Shown: piece by piece, positions 14,421 through 26,814 of the stretch
Numbering within the stretch: the stretch's first letter is position 1
Layout: each line of letters starts with the position of its first letter
Source of the DNA: Hybos culiciformis
Lineage: Eukaryota; Arthropoda; Insecta; Diptera; Hybotidae
Direction: 5' to 3'
Length of the DNA: 64,000 nt
Assembly (NCBI GenBank): GCA_964007475.1
Contig: OZ023273.1
Coordinates: 47,555,525-47,619,524 of the forward strand
Program-made: the position numbers and the translations under genes
The notes under the pieces: model-generated
Database searches by the model: none
Told to the model about the DNA's origin: nothing
What the model saw: the letters and a program-made list of their open reading frames with translations, nothing else

Positions 14421-15672
14421 GCAAATTTTGAAATCAAAAAGACCCACTCATATGTTTTCTGACATTAATTTTGTTTACATTTGTTGATATTTTTTGTTGA
14501 ATTTAGGGAATGAGTATAAGAGTTTCCGTGCAGCAATAAATAAAAACTCAAAATTCCTAATATTATTATTATTATTATCAATTTTTATTTAAATTAAATT
14601 AAAAATGAATTTATTTGCATGAAAGAATAAAAACATAAGAAAATTTCAAAAAGTATGTACATAGTAAAATAAATTACGAAGAAAGTATAATTAAAAGAAA
14701 ATATTACTGAGAATACCTATTACTCGGAATTGGAACTCTAAAGGACCTTTTTTTTTTTATCTTAAAATGTAGTTTAAGATAGTAGCTTTTACCAAAAAAA
14801 AAAGGTAATGTTTTTCGGCCAGTTTTTTTAACCATCCAAAAAAATATGACATCGAATAAAAAACCCAGCATACTAAAGCAGAAAATTTGTCACCAATGGG
14901 AAAAAATGATGCGGTGTCATATAAAATAAATTTACTTTATTTCACATAAAAACGAATAAAGTAAATGTATCTTTTCTATATCTTCATTGCAAAGAGAACA
15001 ATATTCTTTCCGAATTTTGATTTATTTTTTCGATCAAAGAACCAAATTCTAAAGTCCTGAACACCCACCAAACTAAGTTTTTGTTTGCTAAAACCATTTC
15101 TATTTACATCTGTACAAAAGTTTACTACAAAAAAAATTTACGTTCAAAAAAGCCTACTCATATGTTTTCAATTTTTGGCTGAATTTTTTTTCTTTCAATG
15201 CAAGTCTAGATATATTTTGTTTATGGTTGAAATCGCTGAAATAGAGTTGATTTATCGTTGAGTTGAAAAATTCAACAGAGAACACGAAAATTAGTGTGTA
15301 CTTAAAAATAAATCAAAAGAGTGTTGAGATTCGTATCATAATGGTAAAGAAAAACAATTTTTTAATTTTAAGGAATCGGATGCAAAAATACAGTGTAAAT
15401 TATGCTTATTCACAATCAACCAAAAGTAATTTTTATAAATTCCCAAAGATGGTGTAAGTTTCTTCGCTAAAATTTATTATTTCCCTGAAGGAAATTACAA
15501 TGAGAATTTTTTGACATTTGCATTTATCATTCATTCATTAATTTTTTTCCAATTTTTCTTTTCTTGATAAAAAAAAGAATTTAAAAAAAAAAAAAGAAGA
15601 AATTCCCGAATTTATAAATGAATAAATTCTGATAATAAAAATAAAAATTAATTAAATTTTTATTTAAGAACA
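14421..15672. other. Intergenic between the palindrome and EMC2, no gene seen
   Basis: AT-rich spacer. The motif CTCATATGTTTTC occurs twice (near 14447 and 15158) after similar preceding bases, suggesting remnants of another repeat. The last few hundred bases would hold the EMC2 promoter and 5' UTR. No TATA match strong enough to list was found. Confidence 0.45.
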
Positions 15673-18054
15673 ATGTCATACAACTATGAGGAAATGAGTT
15701 GGTCAGGTAAAACTTTTTTTTTCTTATTTTCAGATTTTATAAATCACGATTCACACACAGTTTATACCTATTTCTTTTTTCAAGCCACAGCCCAGAATCA
15801 TTTTTAAAATTAAAATATCAATAAAATTTTTTTTTTTTTTTTTTAGAAAAATGAATGAGTTTTTTCAATTAAATTTTACTAACCACGTCAGATTAAGCGT
15901 GATTTTTAATTTTGAATTTTGAATATCTATCTACCTACCTACCTACCTATACTTCAATAATAAATGCAGATATTTTCTGTTTACCATGTAAAAATAAAAT
16001 CTGTGCTTCGTTTATAAAAAAAACGTCTCCGTCTCACCTAAAATAAGATATAAATTTTTGTAGCTACGTGCGTGTACATGAAAGCCACATCTCAAGTTTT
16101 ATTTTATCCAAGTATTAATGTTAGAGTAGTTAGACATGCTAGAAATAAAAAACTTCAGTTGTCCTTAATAAATAAAGAATCGAGTTAAAAATTTTCTTCT
16201 ATCTATCAAACAATTTTATTTTTAGATGTTCGTGATTTGTTTCGAAAATGGCGAGAAGATAATGAACGTAAAAGTGATGAAGTTATTCAACTTTGGGATG
16301 CGGTTTTAGAAGATAAAGTTCACAAAGTTGGAAATGAACGTCATGTTATTTTAGAGCAAGTTTTAATAGCTGCCTTAGATACAGGACGAATAGAAATTGC
16401 TGAGACATGTATAAAAATATTAACAGCAGAATTTCCTGGTAGCATGAGAGTTCACAAATATAAAGCTATGAGATTAGAAGCTCTTGAACACTATGACGAG
16501 GCATTAGATATTTTGGATGCAATCATTAAAAAAGATGAAACAAACGCTGGACCTCGGAAGCGTAAAGTTGCAATTTTAAAAGCTAAAGGACGAATTAATG
16601 AGGCAATCAAAGAACTAACTGAATATTTAAAAAAGTATGTTTTCTTTTAACAATAACATTTTTCTGGGGAAAGAAAAATATTATTGTTATTTAGACAGCA
16701 TTTGTGATATACATAAAATTCAAAATAATTTCTGTTTTCTGAATTTAAAAAACTTTAAAGGCTATAAAGAATCTTACGATCCTTACGCCTTCTATTGATC
16801 TATAATTGAATATTTTGCTTCCTATTTCACGTACAAAATTTGTAATGGACTAATGAAAAGTGTTACAAACACTTTAAGGCGAATTTCTGATACACATTAT
16901 TAAAATACAAGAAGGAGCTATCAAATGTTGCTCAAGGAAAGTTAAAGTTTCGAGTTATATATACGAATTTAAAACTGCATATAATATATTTGATTTCAAA
17001 ATTCTATTAAGAGATTATTTAAACTAGGACTACACATACAATTAACTTTGAAATCACAAGTGAATCGCATACAATAAACTTAACCTACAAATCCGAAATC
17101 TGCATATATACTAATTAAAAATTTTCTATAATTTTAGATTTATGTCTGATCAAGAAGCTTGGCATGAACTTTGCAATTTGTATTTAGTTGAAGGAGACTA
17201 TTCAAAGGCAGCGTTCTGTATGGAGGAGGTATTGCTGCATAATCCACATAGTCATCTTATACACCAAAGATTAGCTGAAATACGATATACTATGGTAAGA
17301 TTTAAAAAGAATTTGATATGACAGTATCATATCAACTACTATAGGATTATAGGTCAATAACCGGAAATGAAACCACACTTTTCAAACCTTGTAAAATGAA
17401 ATTAACGATATTTAAAAAAAAAAGTACGAAGGATTTTGTGAAGGAAAAAATAGTATATCATTCAAAATTAAAATTCTTATATTTCATTCAATCAGTAACC
17501 AACCTTTGCATAGAAATATAAAAATCTACTTAATTACTTAGTTACTTGCATATAATACTGTGTTAGGGCGAAATTATATTATTATTTATATTATTGTGGA
17601 ATTTTAAAATTTTATTGAGGCAAAATAAAATAAAATCCGGATCTCTGGTATAATATATTTAAAAGTTTGCAAATTACTTTGTAAATTATTTATTCTTTTT
17701 CAATTTCAGGGCGGTATTGACAATATCGAAATAGCCAAAACTTATTATTCGCAAGCAATTAAATTAAATCCAAATAATTTGAGAGCATTATACGGCTTGT
17801 ATCTTGTATGTTTATATTGTTGAAAATTAGTTATGTATTTTTTTAATAATTTATTTTCTTTTTTCAAGTGTTGTAATCAGATTTCGAACTCAAGGGCATT
17901 AGTATTAAAAAAGAAAGAGGCTCAAAAACTTGGAGAATGGGCTTTAAGTCAGGCAACAGATAGAACCAAAAAGTTATCTAATATAGAAAATAATGAAAAA
18001 TATGTTGCAGCATTAGATGGAGCTTTTGGAAATTTGGAAATAAAATCCACATAA
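15673..18054 (+). CDS. EMC2: EMC2, ER membrane protein complex subunit 2 (TPR protein), complete
   Basis: EMC2 is the cytosolic TPR subunit of the ER membrane complex, which inserts tail-anchored and multipass proteins. The exons are 15673-15706, 16226-16634, 17138-17294, 17710-17805 and 17869-18054, totalling 882 bases or 293 residues; human EMC2 has 297. The start MSYNYEEMSW precedes VRDLFRKWREDNER, the conserved N-terminal stretch of the family. The body is a run of TPR helices: IEIAETCIKILTAEFPGS, YDEALDILDAIIKKD, EAWHELCNLYLVEGDYSKA, and AKTYYSQAIKLNPNNLRALY. There is no signal peptide or membrane segment, as expected. All introns are GT-AG, and the last is only 63 bases (17806-17868). 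An AATAAA lies about 100 bases after the stop. Confidence 0.95.
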
Positions 18055-19596
18055 TTTAAGTTATAAAAATCAATTTACAAATATGAAATTCCAAAAATAT
18101 TACGAAAATACGTTATGGTTTTTTTTATTGTTATTTAAGGGAATCAGGTAGGAAATAAATTTATATAATATATTTAATTTAAAAAAATTGTCTTTTTTAG
18201 TTAAGAAGATGATAGTTTTTATTTCTAGAAATCTATCTTAAGATTTATGTAATCTAAAATGTGGTTTTATAATTAAAATTAACTGAAATATGAAAATACA
18301 AGCGAGTAACTTTTCAGGCAAATTTAACTTATTTTTATTTAAATCTTACTAATTTTTTAGTAGCAAATATTTGCTACTCCTACTCTTATAAAACTCATAG
18401 TAATTTTATATTGTTAAAAAATGATAAATTTTTTCGTTTTCGGGTCATACACGTTATAAAATTTCAATGTCTTAAATTCAATTGATTTTACGCGTTCTAT
18501 TTGTTCGACGTTATAATTCTTATGGATTTTTATAGTTTTAATTTTTTTTTTTTTTTTTCAAATTAAAAAATCATATCATAAATCACACGTGTCGTACTAC
18601 CTATGTATGTATTGCCAGTTTTCATTACTTTGCTCTGAAAACTTTTTCATTAATTTTTAGTCTATATATTTGTTCGTTGGTCCGTCGAGCAGAAAAAGTT
18701 TATAAGTATTAAAATTTTAAATATATTTCGCGAATATGCAGTGTTTTTATTTAAATTAAAGCTAAAGAAAATATTAATATTTCGATATAAAAAGCCCCAA
18801 CTGACCAAGAAAGGTGCAAATTAATTTCATACATTATTTTTATGTTTAAAAAAGTTATTAGAATGAAGTTTATGGGTAATAACAATAATAATAATGTAAT
18901 AATAAGAATAACATCTGTTTAATTCATCCTATAGTTAACAAATTTTTTGCAATAGGTAAGTAAATTAGAAAAGAAAAATTCTTATCATATTTAATGCCAC
19001 CACTTTCATTACTTTGTTTTGAACACGTTTTGCATCAAAAACAATTTTATTTTTATCTGTGTTTCATTCAAAATTTTACTATTTTAAAAAGTTTTTAATG
19101 GATTCGATAAAAATTAGTATACGAGTGGATATTGTAGATATTGATTGTAGGAACCAAAAAAATGATTCTTCTTTTGAATCACTTCTTATTTAGTACTTTT
19201 AATAAAAGAGTTCACCAATGTGCCTGGTGTAGCCAAAATCAAAATAATAGTATTTATTACTATTGTCAAAGAAGACAGAAACAATTACCAATTATTTAAT
19301 ATAAAAAAAAGATACTTTCTTTTTAAGATAATTATTTTATATTTTTTAATAAGTACCTTGTATTAATTTTTAAATTTCTGATGGTTTATTGGAAACGTTT
19401 TCTAAAAATCATTTTGTTCATTTTCTTTATTGAATTTTTGAAAACTAATTTTTGTAGTATTAGTGTATAGCATATTATTATGTCTTACATTTTTGTATTA
19501 AATGTGTAAGATTGCCAAAAAAACTTTCAATTACCATTTGTTGAATATTAATGTTTATTTTAAGGTTCAAAATAAAACATAAAATTATTTTTACGA
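18055..19596. other. Intergenic, no gene seen
   Basis: EMC2 3' UTR at the left, then AT-rich spacer up to the foldback element. It contains homopolymer runs and no supportable coding or RNA gene. Confidence 0.45.
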
Positions 19597-19604
19597 AATT
19601 CATA

Positions 19605-20508
19605 GGGTTGGGGTCTAAACCCCGGAAGCCAAAATCCCGAGTACAAAATCCCGGAAGACAAAATCCCGGAAGCAAAAATCCCGGAAAGACAAATTCCCGG
19701 AAACCAGAATCCCGGAGGGACAAATTCCCGGAAACCAGAAAACCGCAGGTACAAAATCCCGGAAATTTTAATTTGGAAGAAAAAATTAACTGCGGGGATT
19801 CAGGGATTTAAACCTCCTTTTTCGCAATCTAACCGAGGGCTACGCGGGCCAAAGTTTTTTCGCGTGTCCCTGCGGGGCTTCAGGGATTAAAACCTCCTTT
19901 TTCGCAACCTAACCCATTACTACGCGGGCCAAAGTCTTTTCGGGTGTCCCTGCGGGGCTTCAGGGATTTAAACCTCCTTTTTCGCAATCTAACCGAGAGC
20001 TACGCGGGCCAAAGTTTTTTCGTGTGTCCCTGCGGGGCTTCAGGGATTAAAACCTCCTTTTTCGCAACCTAACCCATGGCTACGCGAGTCAAAGTCTTTT
20101 CGCGTGTCCCTGCGGGGCTTCAGGGATTAAAACATCCTTTTTCTAAACTTAACTACGCGAGCCAAACTCTTTTCGTGCGTCTTCAGGAATTAAAACCCTA
20201 TTTTTATCGCAACATAGTCCATTGCTTCGAGAACTGAAGTGTTCCTGCGAGGCGTTAGAGATTAAACCCTCAGGGATTACGTCTTTTCGGGACTTCAGGT
20301 TCCGGGATTTAGTGTTTTCGAGATTTTGACTTCCGGGATTTCGTCTTTCCGGGATTTTGACTTCCGGGATTTCGTCTTTCCGGGATTCTGACTTCCGGGA
20401 TTTCAGAATCCGGGATTATGATTTCCGGGATTTTGTAAACGGGAAAAAAAAAATTTCCGGGATTTCGTACTTCCGGGATTTTCGACTCCGGGCATTAGAC
20501 CGGCTCCC
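19605..20508. mobile_element. 904-bp foldback transposon with tandem-repeat inverted arms and an 8-bp target duplication
   Basis: The two ends are inverted relatives: GGGTTGGGGTCTAAACCCC on the left against the complement of TTAGACCGGCTCCC on the right. Each arm is built of variable 14-20-base subrepeats, ATCCCGGAAGACAAA-like on the left (about 19618-19765) and inverted TTCCGGGATTTTG-like on the right (about 20280-20485). AATTCATA flanks both ends exactly (19597-19604 and 20509-20516). Inverted arms of short subrepeats are the architecture of FB/Galileo foldback elements. An 8-bp duplication fits hAT or P-type transposition. No transposase coding is present. Local GC content is far above that of the window. 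Confidence 0.8.
19792..20200. repeat. 80-bp tandem array in the loop of the foldback element
   Basis: CAGGGATT(T/A)(A)AACCTCC begins at 19801, 19881, 19961, 20041 and 20121, a spacing of exactly 80 bases. Each unit also carries CTACGCGGGCCAAAG and GTGTCCCTGCGGGGCTT or close variants. Units 1 and 3 share variants (CTAACCGAG) against units 2 and 4 (CTAACCCAT), implying expansion as a dimer. The last copies decay past 20150. Confidence 0.85.
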
Positions 20509-20929
20509 AATTCATATTTAGCAATCTTTCGCAACATTATAAATAACAATAAATCGGCCTGGACATCTAATAATTAAAAAAAATATTGTTGTAAAAATAT
20601 ATGAGTATCTTTGCTCCTAAAATTTATTATTTTATTACTTCATACTTATAATCAATTTTTTCCTACTTATCTTTAAAAAAAGTAATTAATTTATTTGTAA
20701 ATTTTACGGCGACGTTTTCAACAAATGATGCATTTTTAAATACTTAACACTTCATTGACCAAATTGTTCAGAAATGATTATACTTTTAGGTGCTAACATG
20801 TTATACGGAAATTTTTATATTTCTAAAGACCGTAAAAAAAATGCTCAACTAAGATTATTATTGAATAGTTTTTTTTTACTATATCGAATATAATAGTTTT
20901 AATTTAAAAGACGAGTTTAAAGCTTTAAT

Positions 20930-21405
20930 CAGGGCCTGCTCAAGACTAAATAGCGCCCTCGGCAAGAATAAAATAGCGCTCTAGGCAACATTAAATAACG
21001 CCCTAGGCAACATTAAATAACGCCCTAGGCAAGACTAAATAGCGCCCCTAAATAGATTATAAAGTTAATAAACATTTTTTTCAAATTTTTAATGCTTTAT
21101 TTTTTATTCGAAATTCACATACTATATGGTCAGAAATATTAAATTCCCAACTTTAGCAGACTGTTCTTTTATTTAACTCTAGTTAATGTTATAAAGGCAA
21201 TGAATATATGTAGATTTTTGATAAAATAATTTAATAGTAACAAATTTAACTCCTATCGCAGATGTAAAAATAAATTTTCAATAATATTTTCACAATTTTC
21301 GGTATGTTAGTTGGAAGATTTAAGTAATTTCAGCGACCTATGCAAAGGCAATAATTTCGGAAACCCAGGCAAACGCCTTGCTCGCCTGTAGCTTGAGCCG
21401 GCTTG
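20930..21405. mobile_element. Probable non-autonomous hAT fragment with a 22-bp tandem repeat
   Basis: The left edge CAGGGCCTGCTCAAG pairs with the right edge CTTGAGCCGGCTTG as imperfect inverted termini, in a form common for hAT elements. The interior has five 22-23-base units of the type AACATTAAATAACGCCCTAGGC at about 20942-21050. I find no matching 8-bp duplication, so the ends or the class may be wrong. Confidence 0.5.
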
Positions 21406-21664
21406 AGAAATGCTATTATTATAGATAGTATATTGTACAGTATATACAATATACATTTATATATAAACAAACATATGTGTAAAATGTGGAAGCTAGAAAA
21501 AAATTTGGAAAAATGCTAGGCTTAAATTTTTCTTATTTTACTCTCTGCCTTGAACATTACATTTTAATATTACTTTTCAACTTAAAATTATCTTTTAAGA
21601 CCTTAATTTACGTTATGCATCATGTATCTTTAAGGATGATGACTTCGTGATATTTTTAAGTAAA

Positions 21665-23947
21665 TTATGTTGTGGTTGTTGAAGAGTTGTGTTCTGAAGT
21701 TCTTTTCCTTTTAATAGCGAATCGAAATATATTACGAAAATTGTTTCTATTTAAGCAATTTATTAAATTTTTACTTGTTGAATCATCAATAGTATTATTG
21801 GCAACAACAGCAGAAAGTTTTTGTGGAAATTTTTTATCAATTTGATTAATATTATTTGTATTATTAGCATCATTAATTTGTAAATCTTCTCTTAAAACGC
21901 CATCTAAATAGTTTAATGTTGGCAATCTTTCAAATATAAGCATACGAAAATCATTTTCTTCATTTAAACTAATTGATGGTTGCACCAGTTGAGTTTTTGC
22001 GCCTGGATTGCCAAGTAATGATAAATGACGTATATTTGGACATTGCATTTGAACTCGATAAATCCATTTTAGTAAATTTAATATATTGCAATTATTTAAC
22101 CTGGAAGAAATTTAAAATAAAATGAAAACTTGATTATCCAAATAGAACTATTCAACATAATATACCAGGTTCTAAATTACCAAAAGACAAAATTATCTAC
22201 TATCTTTTCTCATATCATGTTAAATTTCATCTTTTTAAATATGAAAAGAACTTTAAATATTTTTTTAATAATTTAACAAGAATTTTGGAAAACGGAAAGA
22301 AGATCAGATCACGAATTTTCACTATAATTTGCCTAAAAGAAAACATTTAAAGGTAGACTCATTAAGGAATGGTTAAGTTACCTAAATACTGTCAACAATT
22401 TTATGAGCCTTATTATGACGTACAAATTAATTACAAAATACAAAAAATACAAATTAATATTTTTAATTAAACGCGTAATACATTTAATCAAAATTGAAAG
22501 GAATATTTTCGAAATAATAAAAACTTTTTCACATAAATAATTTGGTTCTCATTTCATTTCACGAGCTGAGTAATTTTCATCAAATCTTTAGAACAAATTT
22601 ATCTATTTTATAAAGGAAGCAGAGCAAGTGTTATTTATTTAATTACAATAATTAATCATAAAAAAAAATGGAAATAACACCGACGGCTTTTTTTTTTAAC
22701 TAGTCAAAAATATAATTGAAACATAACTTTCAATATAAAATTTCAATACCGAAATAGTTTTATTTCAAAAATATAAAATAAGAAAAAATTAATTATTCGA
22801 CTTACCATAAAATTTCCAATTTTCCTAAATATGGAAATGTTGATTCATCTAATTCTGAATTTCGGTCCAATATTAATGTATGTAATATTTTAAAATGTGA
22901 TAAAAATGTTAAATTTTTGAAACTATTAAAACTTAAATCTAAATATTTTATATTGGTAATAGTGCTTTCTGATATTGTTTTTGGAATAAATTTTAAATTT
23001 TCAAATGCTAATGACAATCTACCGTCATCGTTATTTTTCTCATCGATTGATTCATTAAAAAATTGTTCTGTTGATGTTGAATCCGTAATAGCTAGCATTG
23101 TATAATAATCACAAAGTAAATCTTTACATGAATATTCAATGAAACCGTCATTAAATTCATCAAAAGAATTTTCAATACAGCTGTTCGTACTGTATTCTTT
23201 CAGAGTTTCAAGCAAGAAATCACTGTTTTGAAAAAAAAAAAAAAAACATTAAATATTAATGAAAGAGATTAAAACAATATAAAATATTCTTAGTATGTAT
23301 TCCTAAATTAATTTTTTGTCCATTCGCATATGTACTTACTTACATATGTATGGATGGATATTTTTTTTTTTATTATTTTAAATTTATAAACAAAATTTGT
23401 ATAATAAATAATATGTACATAAAAAAAAAAAAAACAAAATCACTGAGAAGAAAATATGAATTGATCTTTAAATCCTCAATGATTTGAGTATATAACTTTA
23501 ATAATTGTGATAACAAATTTATTTGTGAATCCAAATTGTTTTTTTTTTTTAAATTAAGAGACCCAGTAATATGTTATTATCCTATCAATAAAGTTAGTAA
23601 AAGTAACTTCATGTGTTGCTATTACGATTTGTTTCTTAAGGTATATTGTAAATTTATAATATTTCTGAGGAGCATTTTATTTACTTTAGTTCTAAAAGTA
23701 CTAGCCAATGTTTTAAATACAAAACATTATTAGTTTTTAACTTCTTATAATTGATGTCAACAATTTAATAATGGATATTTGTAATATTTTAGAATCGTTG
23801 AATGTTTAATCAATTATGGTCTTCCGACATGTTAAAAGTTTCACTTCAGATGCATAAACTAAATTGAATATATGAACAGTAAACTCACTCATACGAACGA
23901 GATGAAGTCTTTCTCGGTCTAAAATTGGAGTAATCGTCATCCGTCAT
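21665..23947 (-). CDS. LRMDA-like leucine-rich-repeat protein, 303 residues, three exons
   Basis: The exons (5' to 3') are 23889-23947, 22806-23222 and 21665-22100. Donors are GTGAGT and GTAAGT and the frame closes exactly (912 bases). The start is MTDDDYSNFRPRK. After an acidic, Ser/Thr-rich N-terminal 80 or so residues come leucine-rich repeats: LSLAFENLKFIP (about 89), IKYLDLSFNSFKNL (about 112), LHTLILDRNSELD (about 133), LEILWLNNCNI (about 155) and IRHLSLLGNPGA (about 182). The repeat domain is closed by a C-cap, FRMLIFERLPTLNYLDG. The LEYLSLLGN plus YKLPNLKFLD block of human LRMDA (C10orf11) is very similar, so I infer that family. The vertebrate protein functions in melanocyte differentiation with Rab32-type trafficking; the insect role is unknown. 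The C-terminal tail is basic with a Thr run. Confidence 0.8.
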
Positions 23948-24404
23948 TATTTTATTAACTTATTATATTATTTTTTTTGTATATTAAATTTTTAAAATTT
24001 CAAGTTCAAAATAATAAAATGTGTGTTTAGTTTGCTGACTTATCAAATACTGAATCTTATGCGCCGATAATTATTTTGTTCCTAATTTTTAATTAAATTT
24101 GAATTATAATTCTTACTTTTTTATTTTAAACAAATTAAACCTAAGAGAGATAATTAAAATAAAATTTAGGCGCCATTTCATGTGTAAATAAATACATTGA
24201 CATGTAATATTATAATAACGGAGTATGATTGAAAAATTTGATATAAAAATTCAATAAGCCAGGTAGAAATTAAAATTTGTATATTTAAATAAAATATAAA
24301 TCCTATGGCAAGAAATAAAAAAGATCATTCCACAAAATAGTTTTTATTCAATTTTTTACTTTGCAATGAGGCTACTCATTGACAAATCTGACAAAGACAA
24401 AGAC

Positions 24405-24705
24405 TAGTAGAAAAACATTTGCTCGAACGTCAGTTTCTCGTAAAACTATTCTCCAAAAAATCGCGCGTTAATAATTTTACAAGAAAATTATTTTCCATTC
24501 CATTTTTTTTGGCTCTTTTTGACCTTTTATAGTTTTTTTTTTAACTTTCTTTATATTCTTTTTTTTATACTAAGTATATATATTTTCAAGTGGTAAATCA
24601 TGTTTTTCGAGCAATTGTCATTTCGTACATTTTCGAGTAAGTGCGTTCTTCGAGTAAATGTTTTTCGAGCAAACTATTATTGAGTAAATATTTTTCGAGG
24701 AGTGA
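24405..24705. repeat. Cluster of TTTTTCGAG(T/C)AAA repeats
   Basis: About five imperfect 15-20-base units containing TTCGAGTAA or TTCGAGCAA lie at 24602-24700. An inverted copy (AAACATTTGCTCGAA) lies near 24412. The organisation resembles a small foldback arm. Ends and class are unresolved. Confidence 0.4.
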
Positions 24706-25229
24706 GAGTACCAATTTTGATAATAAATAAGATTTAATTTTTTTTCCAAAATTTTTAAATTCTTGAAATTAATCGGGGTACAATGAACAATGAGGTTCGT
24801 GATGAATTCGGTTATTATAAATACAGGAATAATAAAGTTAATAATTATTAACTTCATTCCAATCCCATTTTAAAACAAGACTAGTTAATTGATATTATTA
24901 GGATTTAAGAACCTTCAATATTTGATTATTAAATTTTTTTTTATAATAAAAATATACTTAGAATATTGCGTTATACTAGCCCACACATAACCCTCATATT
25001 TAAAAGGAACATATATAATATACATTATTATTAATTAAACATATTTTATTATTTGTTCAAAGATTAGCTACAAATAATAATTAATAATAAATAATTTTAA
25101 TTATATGTAAAATATATGTCTTATTTATTTCATAGTAATACCCTAATTTAAATAAAAATTAATTTAAATCTTATTTGTAACATAAATGTTAATTATCCTG
25201 CGAAGAAAAGAGTGGTAAAGAAATTAATT

Positions 25230-25325
25230 ACTATGATTTGTTCGTAAAGATTTCGTCGTGGCTTTTTGGTTCGTAAAAGTTTTGTCCGTAAGCACATTTG
25301 TTCGTAAAATTTTTTTCGTAAATTT
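25230..25325 (+). repeat. Imperfect tandem TTCGTAAA repeats
   Basis: TTCGTAAA or GTCCGTAA-type units recur about five times in 95 bases (for example TTTGTTCGTAAA). The sequence is short and AT-rich, and no function is evident. The stretch 24860-26735 otherwise shows no gene. Confidence 0.4.
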
Positions 25326-26735
25326 ATTTGAAATCATCGTAATCATTAAATTAAATTTAAATAATTGTAATAAGGCTCGATATTCCGAATTTGTAGATCA
25401 AGAGTTACATTTTTGTTTTAAACGCGGAATCCTTGAACCCCAGAATAAGTTAAAGCTTTCATTTTTTAAACTTTAAAACTGAAATATTTTAAAATGCAGT
25501 TGACAGACTGTTTAAAATAATAAACTTAAGCTTTGAAACTTGTATGAGTACTGATTAAATTATTGAACCAATAAAGCAATAACAAATTGCCCAAGGTAGG
25601 TATGCTTTGAATTTGAAATCTATGTAAGGACATTACAATAAGATTAAAAAAAATATTTAGTATACGCACACCACAAGGCTCTATTTTTGTGCACATATTA
25701 AATTTTAATAATTTCAATGTTTTACAGACACGTATTATGTTCATCAGTTAGTATTTAAAAAAAAATGGTAATATTAATGGAAAAAAATAATAAAACTGAT
25801 AGACGTTAGGTTCATCAATCTCAATAATTTATATTTTTTTATATATTTTTGCATCACTTTAAGAAATATATTATTTTTGTCATCTATATTTAAAAGGCGT
25901 AAGTGATGCAAAAATTCGTAAATAAGAGAACTTATAGATATTCATAGATTTTATAGTACCTAGTAATTTAAATTGAATTTAATCAATACTAAAAAAATAA
26001 AATAAGCTAGATATTGGATCAATAAAGTTTTTAGCCTGCCCTATTTTTCATATTCTTTGATTCAATCATAAAAGATTGTCACGAGAAATAAGTTTAACAC
26101 GCGAGTTGTTACACGCAAGTTGTAGATAATTTTTTTTTTTATATTTCGAAACATTCTCAGAACATTTGTTAGAATTGCTTCATCTGCCATTCTTTCATCA
26201 TTATATGGGCTGATCTTTATATAGTCAAAATGTTGACCTAATTTATAATAAATTGATAACCTAATTTTTTAGGAATAACGTGTAGATTAAAAAAAAAAAA
26301 ACCAAAACGAAAAATCCGATCTCAATATTTTTTCTAAAAAAGATTATAATGAAAATTGAAAACTAAAATTTTGATACTCCATATAAATGTATATTTAAAA
26401 GCGATGTGTTGTTACGTCAATAATAAGATTTTAAATTTTAAAATGAATTAAATAAATAATTGATTAATTAGGTACATGAATATGGTGATGTATTTAAAAA
26501 TATAAAATCTACTCGTTTTTTTTAAAGAGCCATATATTTCTAAGAAAATTTTAGTCTCATTTCACACATGATAATAAAAATTGACGCGTGTATTACAAAA
26601 TATGATAGTGTTATTTTTGTAATTTTAATTACCCATTTAATAATAATTATTATAAAATACGAATTCATTTATCTTTCTAAGTACAAATTTATATTAATAT
26701 AAGAACTTAATAAAATATATGAAGATTGAATTTAC

Positions 26736-26814
26736 CTAGTTAAATCTGCAAGCATTTTCCTTTTCAACTTGAACTTCAAAAGTAAGTACTTGGTAATGCC
26801 ATGATGCAGACCGC
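26736..26814 (-). other. Possible alternative first exon of the LRMDA-like gene
   Basis: On the minus strand this 79-base block has a good acceptor (TTTTTATAG before 26814) and a consensus GTAAAT donor after 26736. It is open in one frame throughout. It ends ATG CTT GCA GAT TTA ACT AG, phase 2, exactly the phase needed to join LRMDA-like exon 2 at 23222, giving MLADLTSDFLLETLK. It would replace exon 1 across a 3.5-kb intron. Chance is not excluded in AT-rich DNA. Confidence 0.35.

Noticed and set aside
19478..19811. Overlapping open frames with Phe-Pro-Gly or Pro-Gly-Lys-Asn repeats
   Set aside because: They are translations of the foldback element's CCCGGAA subrepeats on both strands, not proteins.
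19792..20200. Regular 80-bp repeats as a CRISPR-like array
   Set aside because: Whole units repeat in tandem with no unique spacers, inside a transposon of a eukaryotic genome.
22917..23105. Plus-strand 62-residue frame
   Set aside because: Shadow of LRMDA-like exon 2 on the opposite strand.
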